A stretch of DNA of 27,349 nucleotides from PVC group bacterium (ex Bugula neritina AB1) (GTDB taxonomy: Bacteria; GCA-001730085): assembly GCA_001730085.1 (NCBI GenBank), contig MDLB01000089.1, positions 1 through 27,349 on the forward strand, in the 5' to 3' direction. The notes under the pieces were generated by a model that did no database searches, was not told where the DNA came from, and saw only the letters and a program-made list of their open reading frames with translations. The translations under genes and the position numbers were made by a program. This document shows, piece by piece, positions 1-8,085 of the stretch (positions are counted from its first letter, which is position 1; each line of letters starts with the position of its first letter).

Positions 1-319
1 TAGGGAATCCCCGTCCTTTGACTTTTTTCGTCAAACAATCCCAAATAGCTCTATCTAACATTTTCAACGTTTGATTAAGTGGTTGCGACGAAACCTCTTT
101 TAAGAAATCATATTCTTCGCTTTTCTTCCAAAAATTATTTTTCCACCAGTCAAGTTCGTACCAGCTCAAAAGCTTTTGCTTGTTCTCCAGTCTTTCCTTT
201 TGAATAGCAAGAGCTTTGTTCCAAACAAAACGATTACAACCAAGATTTTTCTTCAAAGTAATTTCTTGTTCTTTACTTTTTAATTTTAATTTAAATTTAA
301 AACTCTTAACTTTTTTCAT
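1..319 (-). CDS. tnpB: IS200/IS605-family TnpB (OrfB), N-terminal part only, runs off left edge
   Basis: The first 106 residues of a TnpB-type protein are readable from the ATG at 317-319. They begin MKKVKSFKFKLKLKSKEQ and continue with CNRFVWNKALAIQKE, a KKSEEYDFLKEV stretch, a QPLNQTLKMLDRAI helix and a KGRGFP end. This is the usual N-terminal helix-turn-helix/wedge region of TnpB, the RNA-guided nuclease family related to Cas12 and IscB and encoded by IS605-type elements. The RuvC and zinc-ribbon parts would lie beyond base 1, so activity cannot be judged. No tnpA Y1 transposase gene lies beside it on the visible side, so it may be a tnpB-only (IS1341-type) element. The Shine-Dalgarno sequence is weak (AAGTGTGTGA before ATG). 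Family assignment rests on remembered sequence resemblance and is fairly secure. Confidence 0.85.
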   Translation of the reverse strand, partial: MKKVKSFKFKLKLKSKEQEITLKKNLGCNRFVWNKALAIQKERLENKQKLLSWYELDWWKNNFWKKSEEYDFLKEVSSQPLNQTLKMLDRAIWDCLTKKVKGRGFP

Positions 320-402
320 TCACACACTTTAACATAGGCTCTATGGAAAATTAAAAAATATATTAAAAACCAAATCTCTCCACATTTTTAATATCTGTGA
401 AA

Positions 403-437
403 AAGACTCTCATCCTCCACCTAAAGGAAGAGGTCTT
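403..437 (-). repeat. Imperfect hairpin: IS605-type end structure or terminator of the DUF481 gene
   Basis: On the minus strand an outer AAGA/TCTT arm (403-406 with 434-437) encloses CCTC...GAGG and a CC-TTTA-GG tip (414-433), followed by a T run. The string AGCCGAGAAGACCTC with a CTTTAGGTGGAGG tip resembles hairpins found at the ends, or in the omega-RNA, of IS200/IS605 tnpB elements. It lies about 85 bp upstream of tnpB. It could equally be the rho-independent terminator of the upstream DUF481 gene, whose stop codon is 44 bp away. The two readings cannot be separated from this sequence. Confidence 0.45.
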
Positions 438-480
438 CTCGGCTTGAAATGATAAAAAAACATATATAATTTAATTTAAA

Positions 481-1374
481 TTAAATGTGATAAACTAATG
501 ACGAAACTAATTTAACATCATTTTCTAAAGCATCAACCTTCGGCTGAGAATCATATTCATCAATAAATCTTAATTTTATTGAGAGTTTATCATTTATCGG
601 GGTTACAATAGCAAAGTCTGACTTCATCCGAAAACCATACCCTCCTTTAAAAGAAGGATATGTATTCACCTCCCAAGTTAATTCAGAAGATTCTAAAATA
701 TTATATTTCCACTTAAAACTAGGAGAAAGAATCAGATCATTTTTTTCTTCTGTCTCATCTCTAAAAAAGGTAGACTCCCAAGCTAATGCAACCCTTATGT
801 CTAAACTCATATCGTCTGTGTCTATCCATTGACACCCTAAACCGAAAGATGTCACGATCCTATGGTCAATATTTGAAAATCTATCGTGATCCAAATTTAA
901 TTTGTATGATCTAAACCAATTAGAATCATTAAAAAACTTGATCTGCTCTATCTTAAATAACCATTCTTGCTCTTTCTTTTCTCCATCACTAGTCGATTGC
1001 AATTGATGCCACTTGATAGAAAGCTCACCTCTATCTGCATATTTTTTTTCTAAATCTATCTCTCCATTCCAGTTTGTTTCATTAGTATTTCCCTGACTCA
1101 GCTTATATCCTAATGAAACATCTGCCTTCCAAGGAGTCTTTTCTTCTATTTTTTTAGTCTCAACACAGGCATATTTTTCTCCTACCTTCAAAAGCTTTCT
1201 ATCTATAGATATCTTACCCAAAAGGTCACTTTCAAAATCAATATGTGTATCCGAAAAAGAGCAAACCTCCCCCGATATTTGATCTCCATTAGCTAAAAAA
1301 ATTTTTTCAGCAAATAAAGACACGCAGCACAAATTCATCATACAAATAAAAAATGCAATAAAGGTTTTATACAT
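481..1374 (-). CDS. DUF481 (YdiY-like) outer-membrane beta-barrel protein
   Basis: A 297-residue protein with a signal peptide (hydrophobic residues 4-20, probable cleavage after LFA, residue 22). A short N-terminal region follows (IFLANGDQISGEV, then DLLGKISIDRKLL), a small domain often found before DUF481. Residues from about 82 to the end are the DUF481 region: GYKLSQGNTNE, alternating polar/aromatic beta strands, WESTFFRD, and a final strand ending in VYHI, as expected for outer-membrane insertion. DUF481 proteins include the E. coli salt-induced protein YdiY; their substrate is unknown. The Shine-Dalgarno GAGAGGA sits ten bases before the ATG. The gene starts 60 bp after the hemC-cobA-hemD stop on the same strand, so it may be read from the sulfur operon, but nothing in the protein links it to sulfur. 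Confidence 0.8.
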   Translation of the reverse strand: MYKTFIAFFICMMNLCCVSLFAEKIFLANGDQISGEVCSFSDTHIDFESDLLGKISIDRKLLKVGEKYACVETKKIEEKTPWKADVSLGYKLSQGNTNETNWNGEIDLEKKYADRGELSIKWHQLQSTSDGEKKEQEWLFKIEQIKFFNDSNWFRSYKLNLDHDRFSNIDHRIVTSFGLGCQWIDTDDMSLDIRVALAWESTFFRDETEEKNDLILSPSFKWKYNILESSELTWEVNTYPSFKGGYGFRMKSDFAIVTPINDKLSIKLRFIDEYDSQPKVDALENDVKLVSSLVYHI

Positions 1375-1434
1375 AACAAAATATTCCTCTCAAAAAATCG
1401 CTTCTAATAACAGCTTTGGTTTACACAAAATGTC

Positions 1435-3384
1435 TTATTTATTAAAAAAAGAAGGTTCAATGATATGAGACAAATCAACACCAATCGCTACCAAGTGATC
1501 TCTTGTTAAAGGTCCTAAGACTTCAAATAAAGTATATTTAGGTAATTTTCCATAGATCTCTAAAAAACTATTCACCGTCGATGGAGACGTAAAAACAATC
1601 CTTTCAAATTGACTCAAATCCAATACATCTTGCTTTATAAATCCAACATCATAAATCGGCAAAGACGTCACTTTTATATTATCATGCAAGCTATTCTTCG
1701 ACAGACATGAGCATAGATATAAATAGGAATCATATGGCAATTTGTCGATCAATCCTAACATAGCTTTTGAATCAGGGGTTTTAGGTAAATGCTTTACCTC
1801 TATACCTCTTTTTTCAAGAGATCTCGCTGTCCCAGATCCAATAGCCAAAGCAACACTTATTGTAACGTTAGGATATAGTTGAAAAAAATATTTCACAGCT
1901 TCTCGACTTGTAAAAATAACCGCCTCAAATTGATCAAGGTTTATATTTTGGGGTACATCTTCCTTAACCTTCGTTTCTATCAAAGGGTAATGGCAGATGT
2001 TTGCGTGTGATTTATATCTACTCGAATCCAACCCCGTATAAAGCACTTTTGGAGAGGTAAAAGATTTTTGAGAAATTTTTCCAACAATAACCATCAAGGG
2101 TGAACATAAATGTGTATTCGCCATTTCCTCAACTGTTGTTTTTTGGGAAACTTCATTCAACAATGTCGCATTTTGAACGAGTAAGACGGGTTCTTTTTTT
2201 TCTCGACCGTTATTTATTAAGATTTGAGACAAGTGTTTTAACTCCGAAGCTGCCATATAATAAACAATCGTATCCGTTTTTGGAACCTCTATGAAACGAC
2301 TTTGTGCATGATGCCCTGTTAAAAAACATAATTTCTTAGAAACATTTCTTTGGGTTAAGCTAATATTTTGGCTCGCCGCTGCTGCAAGTGCAGATGTCAC
2401 TCCAGGTACAAGTTCAAAAGGGATCATCCATTGCTGTAAAAACTCAACTTCCTCTCCAGCACGACCAAAGATACCTGGGTCTCCACCTTTTAAACGCAAA
2501 ACCTGTTGACCTTTCCATGATCGCTCTTTGATCAGGTCATTGATATTTTTTTGACTAAAACAATGAGCACCTTTACGTTTACCCACATAGATCTTTTCGG
2601 CATTAGATTCTTTTAAAATCGATGGGTCAATCAAATCATCATATAAAATCAGATCACTTGTCTGTAAAAGCCGGTATGTTTTTAGGGTCATTAGTTCGGG
2701 GTTACCAGGGCCAAAACCTGCCAAATAAACCTTCCCAAAGTCTCGGCGTATATCAGAATCCATCCAAAGTTTCACTAAATCAGGACGCGATCGATGCGCC
2801 ACAATCGCTAAATGTCCTTGCAAAGGGTATGTTTCTATCGGCAAAACCTCTGAAATACGTTTTTCCATATTCAAACGCTTCAAAGCACATGTTGCAACAA
2901 CAACCGCATCAGCATAGCCTTCATCAACCTGAGCTATTCTCTCTTCAATAGTTCCTCGAACATCTCTAAAAGTTAAATCACTGCGTAAGGCAGCCACTGC
3001 ATTTTGACGGCTATCTGAGCTCGTAGCAATACATGCGCCCTGCGGCAATTCTTTTAAAGTTTCACCGTTTTTAGAGACCAAGGAGTCTGAGGAATCGTGC
3101 CCTTTCAAAAGAGCAATAACACGCAATTCCGGATGCAAAGGAACCGGCAAATCCTTTGCTGAGTGAATCGCAATATCTGCTTTTCCCCTCAAAATTTTTT
3201 CATCCAGTTCACGCGTAAAAAAATCACCAGATATGTTTGATCTTAATGAACTCGCCTTATCTTTATCTCCAAATGTCCATAAAGTATCAATCTCCAACTC
3301 AATATCTTTTTTTAAACGTTTAACCTCTTCCACTTGCTTTATAGACAAGGGGCTTGAACGAGCAATAGTTCTAAGGTAAGTCAT
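1435..3384 (-). CDS. HemC(truncated)-CobA-HemD fusion: uroporphyrinogen-III synthesis and methylation for siroheme
   Basis: A 649-residue three-part fusion. Residues 1-212 match hydroxymethylbilane synthase domains 1-2: ARSSPL, HSAKDLP with D78 at the catalytic Asp position, a TSSDSRQ segment where TSSLRRQ is usual, RGTIEERI, LKRL. Domain 3, which carries the cysteine for the dipyrromethane cofactor, is absent. Residues 217-442 are a complete SUMT/CobA methyltransferase: AGFGPGNPE, LYDDL, GKR, RLKGGDPGIFGRAGEE, VPGVTSA. Residues 445-649 are uroporphyrinogen-III synthase (HemD), with FTSREAV and FTSPSTVNSF. Together CobA and HemD make precorrin-2, the siroheme precursor, which fits the siroheme sulfite reductase in the same operon. 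The HemC part probably cannot work in the classical way. The start lies inside the 3' end of mnmA (14 bp overlap), indicating translational coupling. Confidence 0.88.
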   Translation of the reverse strand: MTYLRTIARSSPLSIKQVEEVKRLKKDIELEIDTLWTFGDKDKASSLRSNISGDFFTRELDEKILRGKADIAIHSAKDLPVPLHPELRVIALLKGHDSSDSLVSKNGETLKELPQGACIATSSDSRQNAVAALRSDLTFRDVRGTIEERIAQVDEGYADAVVVATCALKRLNMEKRISEVLPIETYPLQGHLAIVAHRSRPDLVKLWMDSDIRRDFGKVYLAGFGPGNPELMTLKTYRLLQTSDLILYDDLIDPSILKESNAEKIYVGKRKGAHCFSQKNINDLIKERSWKGQQVLRLKGGDPGIFGRAGEEVEFLQQWMIPFELVPGVTSALAAAASQNISLTQRNVSKKLCFLTGHHAQSRFIEVPKTDTIVYYMAASELKHLSQILINNGREKKEPVLLVQNATLLNEVSQKTTVEEMANTHLCSPLMVIVGKISQKSFTSPKVLYTGLDSSRYKSHANICHYPLIETKVKEDVPQNINLDQFEAVIFTSREAVKYFFQLYPNVTISVALAIGSGTARSLEKRGIEVKHLPKTPDSKAMLGLIDKLPYDSYLYLCSCLSKNSLHDNIKVTSLPIYDVGFIKQDVLDLSQFERIVFTSPSTVNSFLEIYGKLPKYTLFEVLGPLTRDHLVAIGVDLSHIIEPSFFNK

Positions 3385-4441
3385 CTGTGATCAACCCTCC
3401 TCCTACAACATAATCTTTTTCATAAATAACTGCGGATTGCCCAGGCGTTATATCATACGAAAATTCATCAAGATGACATTTATACAAATCTTCACTGCCT
3501 AGTTTTTCTACGAAAACATCCATAACTTTACCATGGTATCTCAGTTGAACTTTGGCTTGAAACGGGAATTTTATCGGCAATGCACCCCATTCCGTTTTAT
3601 ATAAAATAAAAGTTTTTTGAGACAAATCTTCCCGAGGACCTAAAACAATCTCATTTTTTACAGTATCAACTTCAATAACATACCAAGGCCCACCGCTTAA
3701 GCCCAGTCCTTTACGTTGACCACGAGTATAATAAGCAACACCTCTGTGCTCTCCAAGAACTTTTCCGTCTCTATCAACAAGTTCACCAGGCTTTTGTTGC
3801 TTACCAACATAGTCATCCAAAAATTTTTGATATGTGCTTGTCACAAAACAAACATCTTGACTATCACTTTGCTTCGATGAACGTAATTGCCAGTTTTCTG
3901 CTTTTTCACGAACCTCACTTTTATAAAATTTTCCCAAAGGGAATAAACATTTTTGGAGCTGCTTTTCAGATAAACGATAAAGCATATAAGACTGATCTTT
4001 GTCTAGATCAACACCTCTTTTAAGAATGGCTTTTCCATCTACTTTTTCAATTTGTGCATAATGCCCTGTTGCGATACGATAATCAAGATCAGAAAGCTCA
4101 GGATTCATCGCAAAGAATTTTTGAATCATCATATCAAAACGTATGGTTTGATTACATAAAACACATGGATTAGGAGTTCTTCCCTGTTGATATGTCGCAA
4201 CAAAGTCATCCACAATAGCTTGTGTGAATTCAACCATACAGTCTACGGGGTAATAAGGTATACCCATATCTTGACATTGAGCGGCACATCTGTCCAAGCA
4301 AGACGTCGAACAACATCTCGACTCTGGCCAATGTTTGTGAGAAACCCCAACGATTTTTTCATACTTTTCACTCAAAAGGCGAGCAACAACCGCAGAGTCA
4401 ACTCCTCCGCTTAAAGCAACCATCACAAAAGGTTGCGTCAT
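3371..4441 (-). CDS. mnmA: tRNA-specific 2-thiouridylase MnmA
   Basis: A 356-residue enzyme that thiolates U34 of Lys, Glu and Gln tRNAs, using ATP and sulfur from a persulfide relay. The PP-loop SGGVDS is at residues 11-16, the tRNA/active-site motif TPNPCVLCN at 89-97 and the second catalytic cysteine in SQDVCFV (C198). The C-terminal beta-barrel ends in GGGLI. Position 93 is Cys where E. coli MnmA has Asp, giving a CxxC plus C198 set, which in some relatives holds an iron-sulfur cluster. An unusual cysteine group is present at 43, 44, 48, 52, 56 and 68. Its start overlaps the cysN stop by four bases (ATGA), so it is translationally coupled into the sulfur operon and may draw sulfur from that system. 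Confidence 0.93.
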   Translation of the reverse strand: MTQPFVMVALSGGVDSAVVARLLSEKYEKIVGVSHKHWPESRCCSTSCLDRCAAQCQDMGIPYYPVDCMVEFTQAIVDDFVATYQQGRTPNPCVLCNQTIRFDMMIQKFFAMNPELSDLDYRIATGHYAQIEKVDGKAILKRGVDLDKDQSYMLYRLSEKQLQKCLFPLGKFYKSEVREKAENWQLRSSKQSDSQDVCFVTSTYQKFLDDYVGKQQKPGELVDRDGKVLGEHRGVAYYTRGQRKGLGLSGGPWYVIEVDTVKNEIVLGPREDLSQKTFILYKTEWGALPIKFPFQAKVQLRYHGKVMDVFVEKLGSEDLYKCHLDEFSYDITPGQSAVIYEKDYVVGGGLITDDLP

Positions 4442-6231
4442 ATAACATAATCCATGATAACGTTCTTTTTCTTCAAAAGCTCAACAAGACTATCAAGAAA
4501 AACTTCTTCATTGGAAACCAAGGGAACCTCTAAATCAGGATTTTCTTTTTCAAAAAGGTTTTCACCTATATTCACAAGAACCAAAGAGTTTGGCTGTGTA
4601 AGAGTTCTCAATATTTCAACTTCCGCATCATCCATGTCGGAAATACTTGCGATCAATATCAAACCAGCTTCGGTGAACATATGTGCAAGCTCACCAAACT
4701 GCGTGAGTAAACCAACGCGATCTCTATCCATCCCTGTTCTACTAGTTAAACGTTCTGAGTCATGTGATAAACCTAGGTAATATGTATTAAAATCATAGGA
4801 AAATAACTTTTCTTCCAATTTTCGAGCCAGAGATCTTTTATCAATTTTTTTAGCCCCTGTGATCAATACGAAAGCAGCAACATGTCCATGACGTGCCAAT
4901 CGTCGCTCTCTACTTATTAAACTTTTTTCCCAATTTTTATCTCTTCTCTCTATGTAACCATTGAGCCTCTTATTCTCTACGCCTAAGTTACGAACAATAG
5001 TTCCTCCTCCAGCGATTTCATAATCATCCACAATCACAAAGCGACTTGTTTCAAAAATTTTATCAGCCAAGTCAAAAGAGATCGGCTTATATGTTTGTAA
5101 AATACAATCTCCCACATCATGACGATCTATTTTTTTCTTATTCTTAACTGTCGACAGCTCCGAAGCATCTAAAATATGCTCAACACTTTCCAACCATACA
5201 GGTATTTGTGCTGTACCAACCTTAAGTTTATATTGTTTTTGCTCAATCATTGGCTGTCGCCCTAACCAAAAAATATTCACACGAAAACGTGAACCAACTT
5301 GAGCTCCCTCGTCTTTAACCTTGCACATGATTTCGCCAGGTTTAACATAAATCTGAGTATCTAGAGAAATACTTGTCGATTGACCGGCAACAGCACCTTT
5401 TTGCTCTTCTATCGCAAAACCTTCAATAGCCTTAATCGAAGTTTTTTTACCCGAAGGCAAAAAAACCACCTCATCACCAACAGAAAAAGCACCTGTTTCA
5501 ACACGGCCGGCAAAGATACGTCTATCATCTCCTCCCTCTGTGAACTTATAAATATCTTGCAAAGGGAAGCGCAATTCTTTTTCATAAATACCAAGCTCTT
5601 TTTCAAAAGAGTCCATGATCTCTAAAATATGTCCCCCTTTAAACCAAGGCATGCAAGAAGAAAGCGATGTCATATTATCCCCTTCACGTGCACTAATAGG
5701 TATAAAAGCCTTAGGGTTAACATTTATCTCTTGGAGAAATTTTTGATATTCTGCACAAATATCATCAAAAACACTTTGTGAATAATCTACAAGATCCATT
5801 TTATTAACACATACCCCAACTTGACGTATACCAAGCATCGAGAGCATGTACCCATGGCGACGTGAATTTTCTTGAACCCCTTCATCCGCATCAATAACTA
5901 AAAGAGCAGCTTGTGCACGTGCTGCACCTGTTATCATATTTTTTAAAAATTCGATATGTCCAGGAGCATCTATAATGATATAGTTCCGTTTTTGCGTCTT
6001 AAAAAAGCACCTTGCAGAGTCTATGGTTATACCTTGAGATTGCTCATCTTTTAAAGCATCCAGCAAAAAAGCGTACTCAAAAGGCTTCGCATTTCTTTCA
6101 CAATGAGCCCTAACCTGTTCAAGTTTTCCTTGAGGCAAAGCGTTCGTTTCTGCCATCAATCGACCAATCACGGTGCTTTTCCCATGATCAACATGACCAA
6201 CAACAACAATATTCATTTGCTCTCTATTCAT
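4438..6231 (-). CDS. cysN: Sulfate adenylyltransferase subunit 1 (CysN) with degenerate APS-kinase-like C-terminal domain
   Basis: A 597-residue protein. Residues 1-430 are the GTPase subunit of ATP sulfurylase, which drives APS formation by CysD: G1 GHVDHGKST (12-20), QGITID (66-71), DAPGH (88-92), NKMD (143-146), then EF-Tu-like beta-barrel domains. Residues 440-597 align with APS kinase (CysC) by the order of conserved segments, but the P-loop GxxGxGKS/T is replaced by GAKKIDKRS (459-467) and the DGDN motif is missing; only a DR/GELA segment survives. The domain is therefore unlikely to phosphorylate APS. This agrees with the APS-type CysH in the operon. It may be structural or regulatory. 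A Shine-Dalgarno-like AGGGA precedes the ATG, and cysD ends 94 bp upstream. Confidence 0.9.
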   Translation of the reverse strand: MNREQMNIVVVGHVDHGKSTVIGRLMAETNALPQGKLEQVRAHCERNAKPFEYAFLLDALKDEQSQGITIDSARCFFKTQKRNYIIIDAPGHIEFLKNMITGAARAQAALLVIDADEGVQENSRRHGYMLSMLGIRQVGVCVNKMDLVDYSQSVFDDICAEYQKFLQEINVNPKAFIPISAREGDNMTSLSSCMPWFKGGHILEIMDSFEKELGIYEKELRFPLQDIYKFTEGGDDRRIFAGRVETGAFSVGDEVVFLPSGKKTSIKAIEGFAIEEQKGAVAGQSTSISLDTQIYVKPGEIMCKVKDEGAQVGSRFRVNIFWLGRQPMIEQKQYKLKVGTAQIPVWLESVEHILDASELSTVKNKKKIDRHDVGDCILQTYKPISFDLADKIFETSRFVIVDDYEIAGGGTIVRNLGVENKRLNGYIERRDKNWEKSLISRERRLARHGHVAAFVLITGAKKIDKRSLARKLEEKLFSYDFNTYYLGLSHDSERLTSRTGMDRDRVGLLTQFGELAHMFTEAGLILIASISDMDDAEVEILRTLTQPNSLVLVNIGENLFEKENPDLEVPLVSNEEVFLDSLVELLKKKNVIMDYVI

Positions 6232-6325
6232 TAATATCCCTATCTAAAAAAATTATTTTATGAAAATTCTGAAAAATTCCCTCTATAGCTTTGAAGGAGG
6301 AAACTTTAAAATATTTATCCATATA

Positions 6326-7207
6326 TTACATATAACCATCTTTTCTCAAAGTTTCAAGGGTTCCGCCGCCTTCTTTATCTTGAGCCCTTCCAGAACGTTC
6401 AGCAATATTCGCGAACTGGCCACTTTTTAACTCTTCGATAATCTCTTTGGGATTTTTAGCCGTGGAGTTGACAGAAGAAGTGCAAGGGAAACATCCCAAA
6501 GATCGATACCGTGTTCCCTCTCCTTGATCAAAATAAAGGTCGGTGATAGGAATATTTTCACGCTCAATATATTCCCATATGTTCAACTCTGTCCAATCAA
6601 GAAGTGGATGTATACGAACATGTGTCCCTTTCGCAAAATCCGTTTTGAATTGGTTCCAAAGCTCAGGAGGTTGATCCCCAACATCCCAATCATTATGCTG
6701 ATCCCGCGGTGAAAAATATCTTTCTTTAGAACGAGTACCCTCTTCATCGGAACGAACCCCCACGATAACTCCTGTGTAAGGCTCTGTATCTGTGTCCAAA
6801 ACATATTTTTTCTGCTTGTGATCCATCCTATATCTTGGCCACTCTCCCGAGAGAGTATGTTTAAGAGCCTCGCTTTTAAGGGCTTTACAACAAGATAAAC
6901 GATCAATAGCACCATCTGGGAAAGTTTGTTTTTTAGCCAAAGCTTCTTTATTTTGACCATATATCATGGTTAATTCCCAATCCAAAGCCAACTTATCCCT
7001 ATACGCGATCATCGAAGGTATCTTAAAAGAAGTATCTATATGGACCAAAGGAAAAGGCACATGCCCAATAAAGGCTTTTCTCGCAAGCCATAGCAAAACG
7101 GTGCTATCTTTCCCTATTGACCAAAGCATCGCCAAATTTTTAAAGTGGCGATAGGCTTCTCTCAAGATATATACCCCTTGAGACTCTAACTTATCTAAAT
7201 CTGACAT
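6326..7207 (-). CDS. cysD: Sulfate adenylyltransferase subunit 2 (CysD)
   Basis: A 293-residue catalytic subunit of the CysDN ATP sulfurylase, which joins ATP and sulfate to give adenylylsulfate (APS). The PP-loop is SIGKDS (30-35), the form typical of CysD. Further family segments are [44 protein letters not shown] and [11 protein letters not shown], and the end ETLRKDGYM is characteristic. Length is normal and nothing is missing. It is followed by cysN after 94 bp and preceded by cysH across a 143 bp gap, the largest inside the sulfur operon, so an internal promoter there is possible. Confidence 0.95.
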   Translation of the reverse strand: MSDLDKLESQGVYILREAYRHFKNLAMLWSIGKDSTVLLWLARKAFIGHVPFPLVHIDTSFKIPSMIAYRDKLALDWELTMIYGQNKEALAKKQTFPDGAIDRLSCCKALKSEALKHTLSGEWPRYRMDHKQKKYVLDTDTEPYTGVIVGVRSDEEGTRSKERYFSPRDQHNDWDVGDQPPELWNQFKTDFAKGTHVRIHPLLDWTELNIWEYIERENIPITDLYFDQGEGTRYRSLGCFPCTSSVNSTAKNPKEIIEELKSGQFANIAERSGRAQDKEGGGTLETLRKDGYM

Positions 7208-7249
7208 AACTCAATCTTTCTTACTCACTATATGAAAAAAATTATCTAT

Positions 7250-7268
7250 AATAATGAGAATTAAATAC
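7250..7268. promoter_or_regulatory. Fur-box-like sequence upstream of cysD (weak)
   Basis: The run AATAATGAGAATTAAATAC matches the E. coli Fur consensus arrangement at about 14 of 19 positions by eye. It lies in the 143 bp gap between cysH and cysD, 40-60 bp before the cysD start. The surrounding DNA is very AT-rich, so a chance match is quite possible. No convincing -35/-10 pair was found in this gap, although several TATTAT-like words occur. Confidence 0.2.
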
Positions 7269-7350
7269 TCACCTTATAGAATTAGTTAAAATTCTTCTTA
7301 ACCAAATAATAGAATCCCATTCACAATAACGTTATCAATCTAAAAAAGGT

Positions 7351-8058
7351 TTAGGCTGAAACATGAAGCCCACATTCTTTACTTTCAGGGGCTTCCCACC
7401 ACCAACGTCCCGCACGAATATCTTGTCCTTTTTCAACAGCTCTCGTACAAGGGGCACAGCCTATGCTCAAAAATCCTTTATCTTGCAAGGAGCTATAGGG
7501 AACTTTATTTTTTTTAATATATTTCCAAACATCCTTTTCAGACCAATCTAAAATAGGGTTAATCTTATACAAGCCAAAATGATTATCCCATTCAACATGA
7601 CTAAGATTCTCTCTGGTTACTGACTGATCTTTTCTGATTCCTGTTATCCATAAAGAAGCCTTTTCTAAACTTTTTTTTAGCGGTCTAACTTTACGAACAT
7701 AGCAACATTCTTTGCGATCCATAACACTATTGTAAAAAAGATTAGGCCCTTTTTCTGTGACCAAATCCAAAACTTCCTTAGCCTCTGGGAAAGATATTTC
7801 ATAAGATATCTTATATTTATCCATCGACATTTGAATAACGTCATAGGATTCTTGAAAAAGTCGGCCTGTGTCAAGAGTAAGCACCCTTGGAGATTCCGCT
7901 AATTCACACACCATATCTGTCAATACCTGATCTTCGACACTGAGACTCGATGCCAATATCACATTTTTTTCACCAAACGAATCAAATGCCCACTGTATGA
8001 TCTCTTTTGCAGACATGTTTTGGATATCTTTTTTATATTTTTCTAAGTTCTCTTTCAA
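7351..8058 (-). CDS. cysH: Adenylylsulfate (APS) reductase, CysH family, iron-sulfur type
   Basis: A 235-residue enzyme reducing APS to sulfite with electrons from thioredoxin or glutathione. It has the substrate loop ASSLSVEDQV (36-45), both cysteine pairs that bind the 4Fe-4S cluster (KECCYVRKV, C118/C119; SIGCAPC, C201/C204), the RAGRWWWE motif, and the C-terminal catalytic cysteine in KECGLH (C229). The paired cysteines mark the APS-using rather than the PAPS-using branch. The start is TTG: an AGGAG lies eight bases upstream, whereas the next ATG (residue 15) has no such site. It starts 27 bp after the sulfite reductase stop, in the same operon. Confidence 0.93.
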   Translation of the reverse strand: MKENLEKYKKDIQNMSAKEIIQWAFDSFGEKNVILASSLSVEDQVLTDMVCELAESPRVLTLDTGRLFQESYDVIQMSMDKYKISYEISFPEAKEVLDLVTEKGPNLFYNSVMDRKECCYVRKVRPLKKSLEKASLWITGIRKDQSVTRENLSHVEWDNHFGLYKINPILDWSEKDVWKYIKKNKVPYSSLQDKGFLSIGCAPCTRAVEKGQDIRAGRWWWEAPESKECGLHVSA

Positions 8059-8085
8059 AAATAAAACTCCTAAAGTTAAATAATG

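Noticed and set aside
6583-6960. 125-codon minus-strand frame
   Set aside because: Overlaps cysD in another frame; cysD is fully conserved, so this is a shadow.
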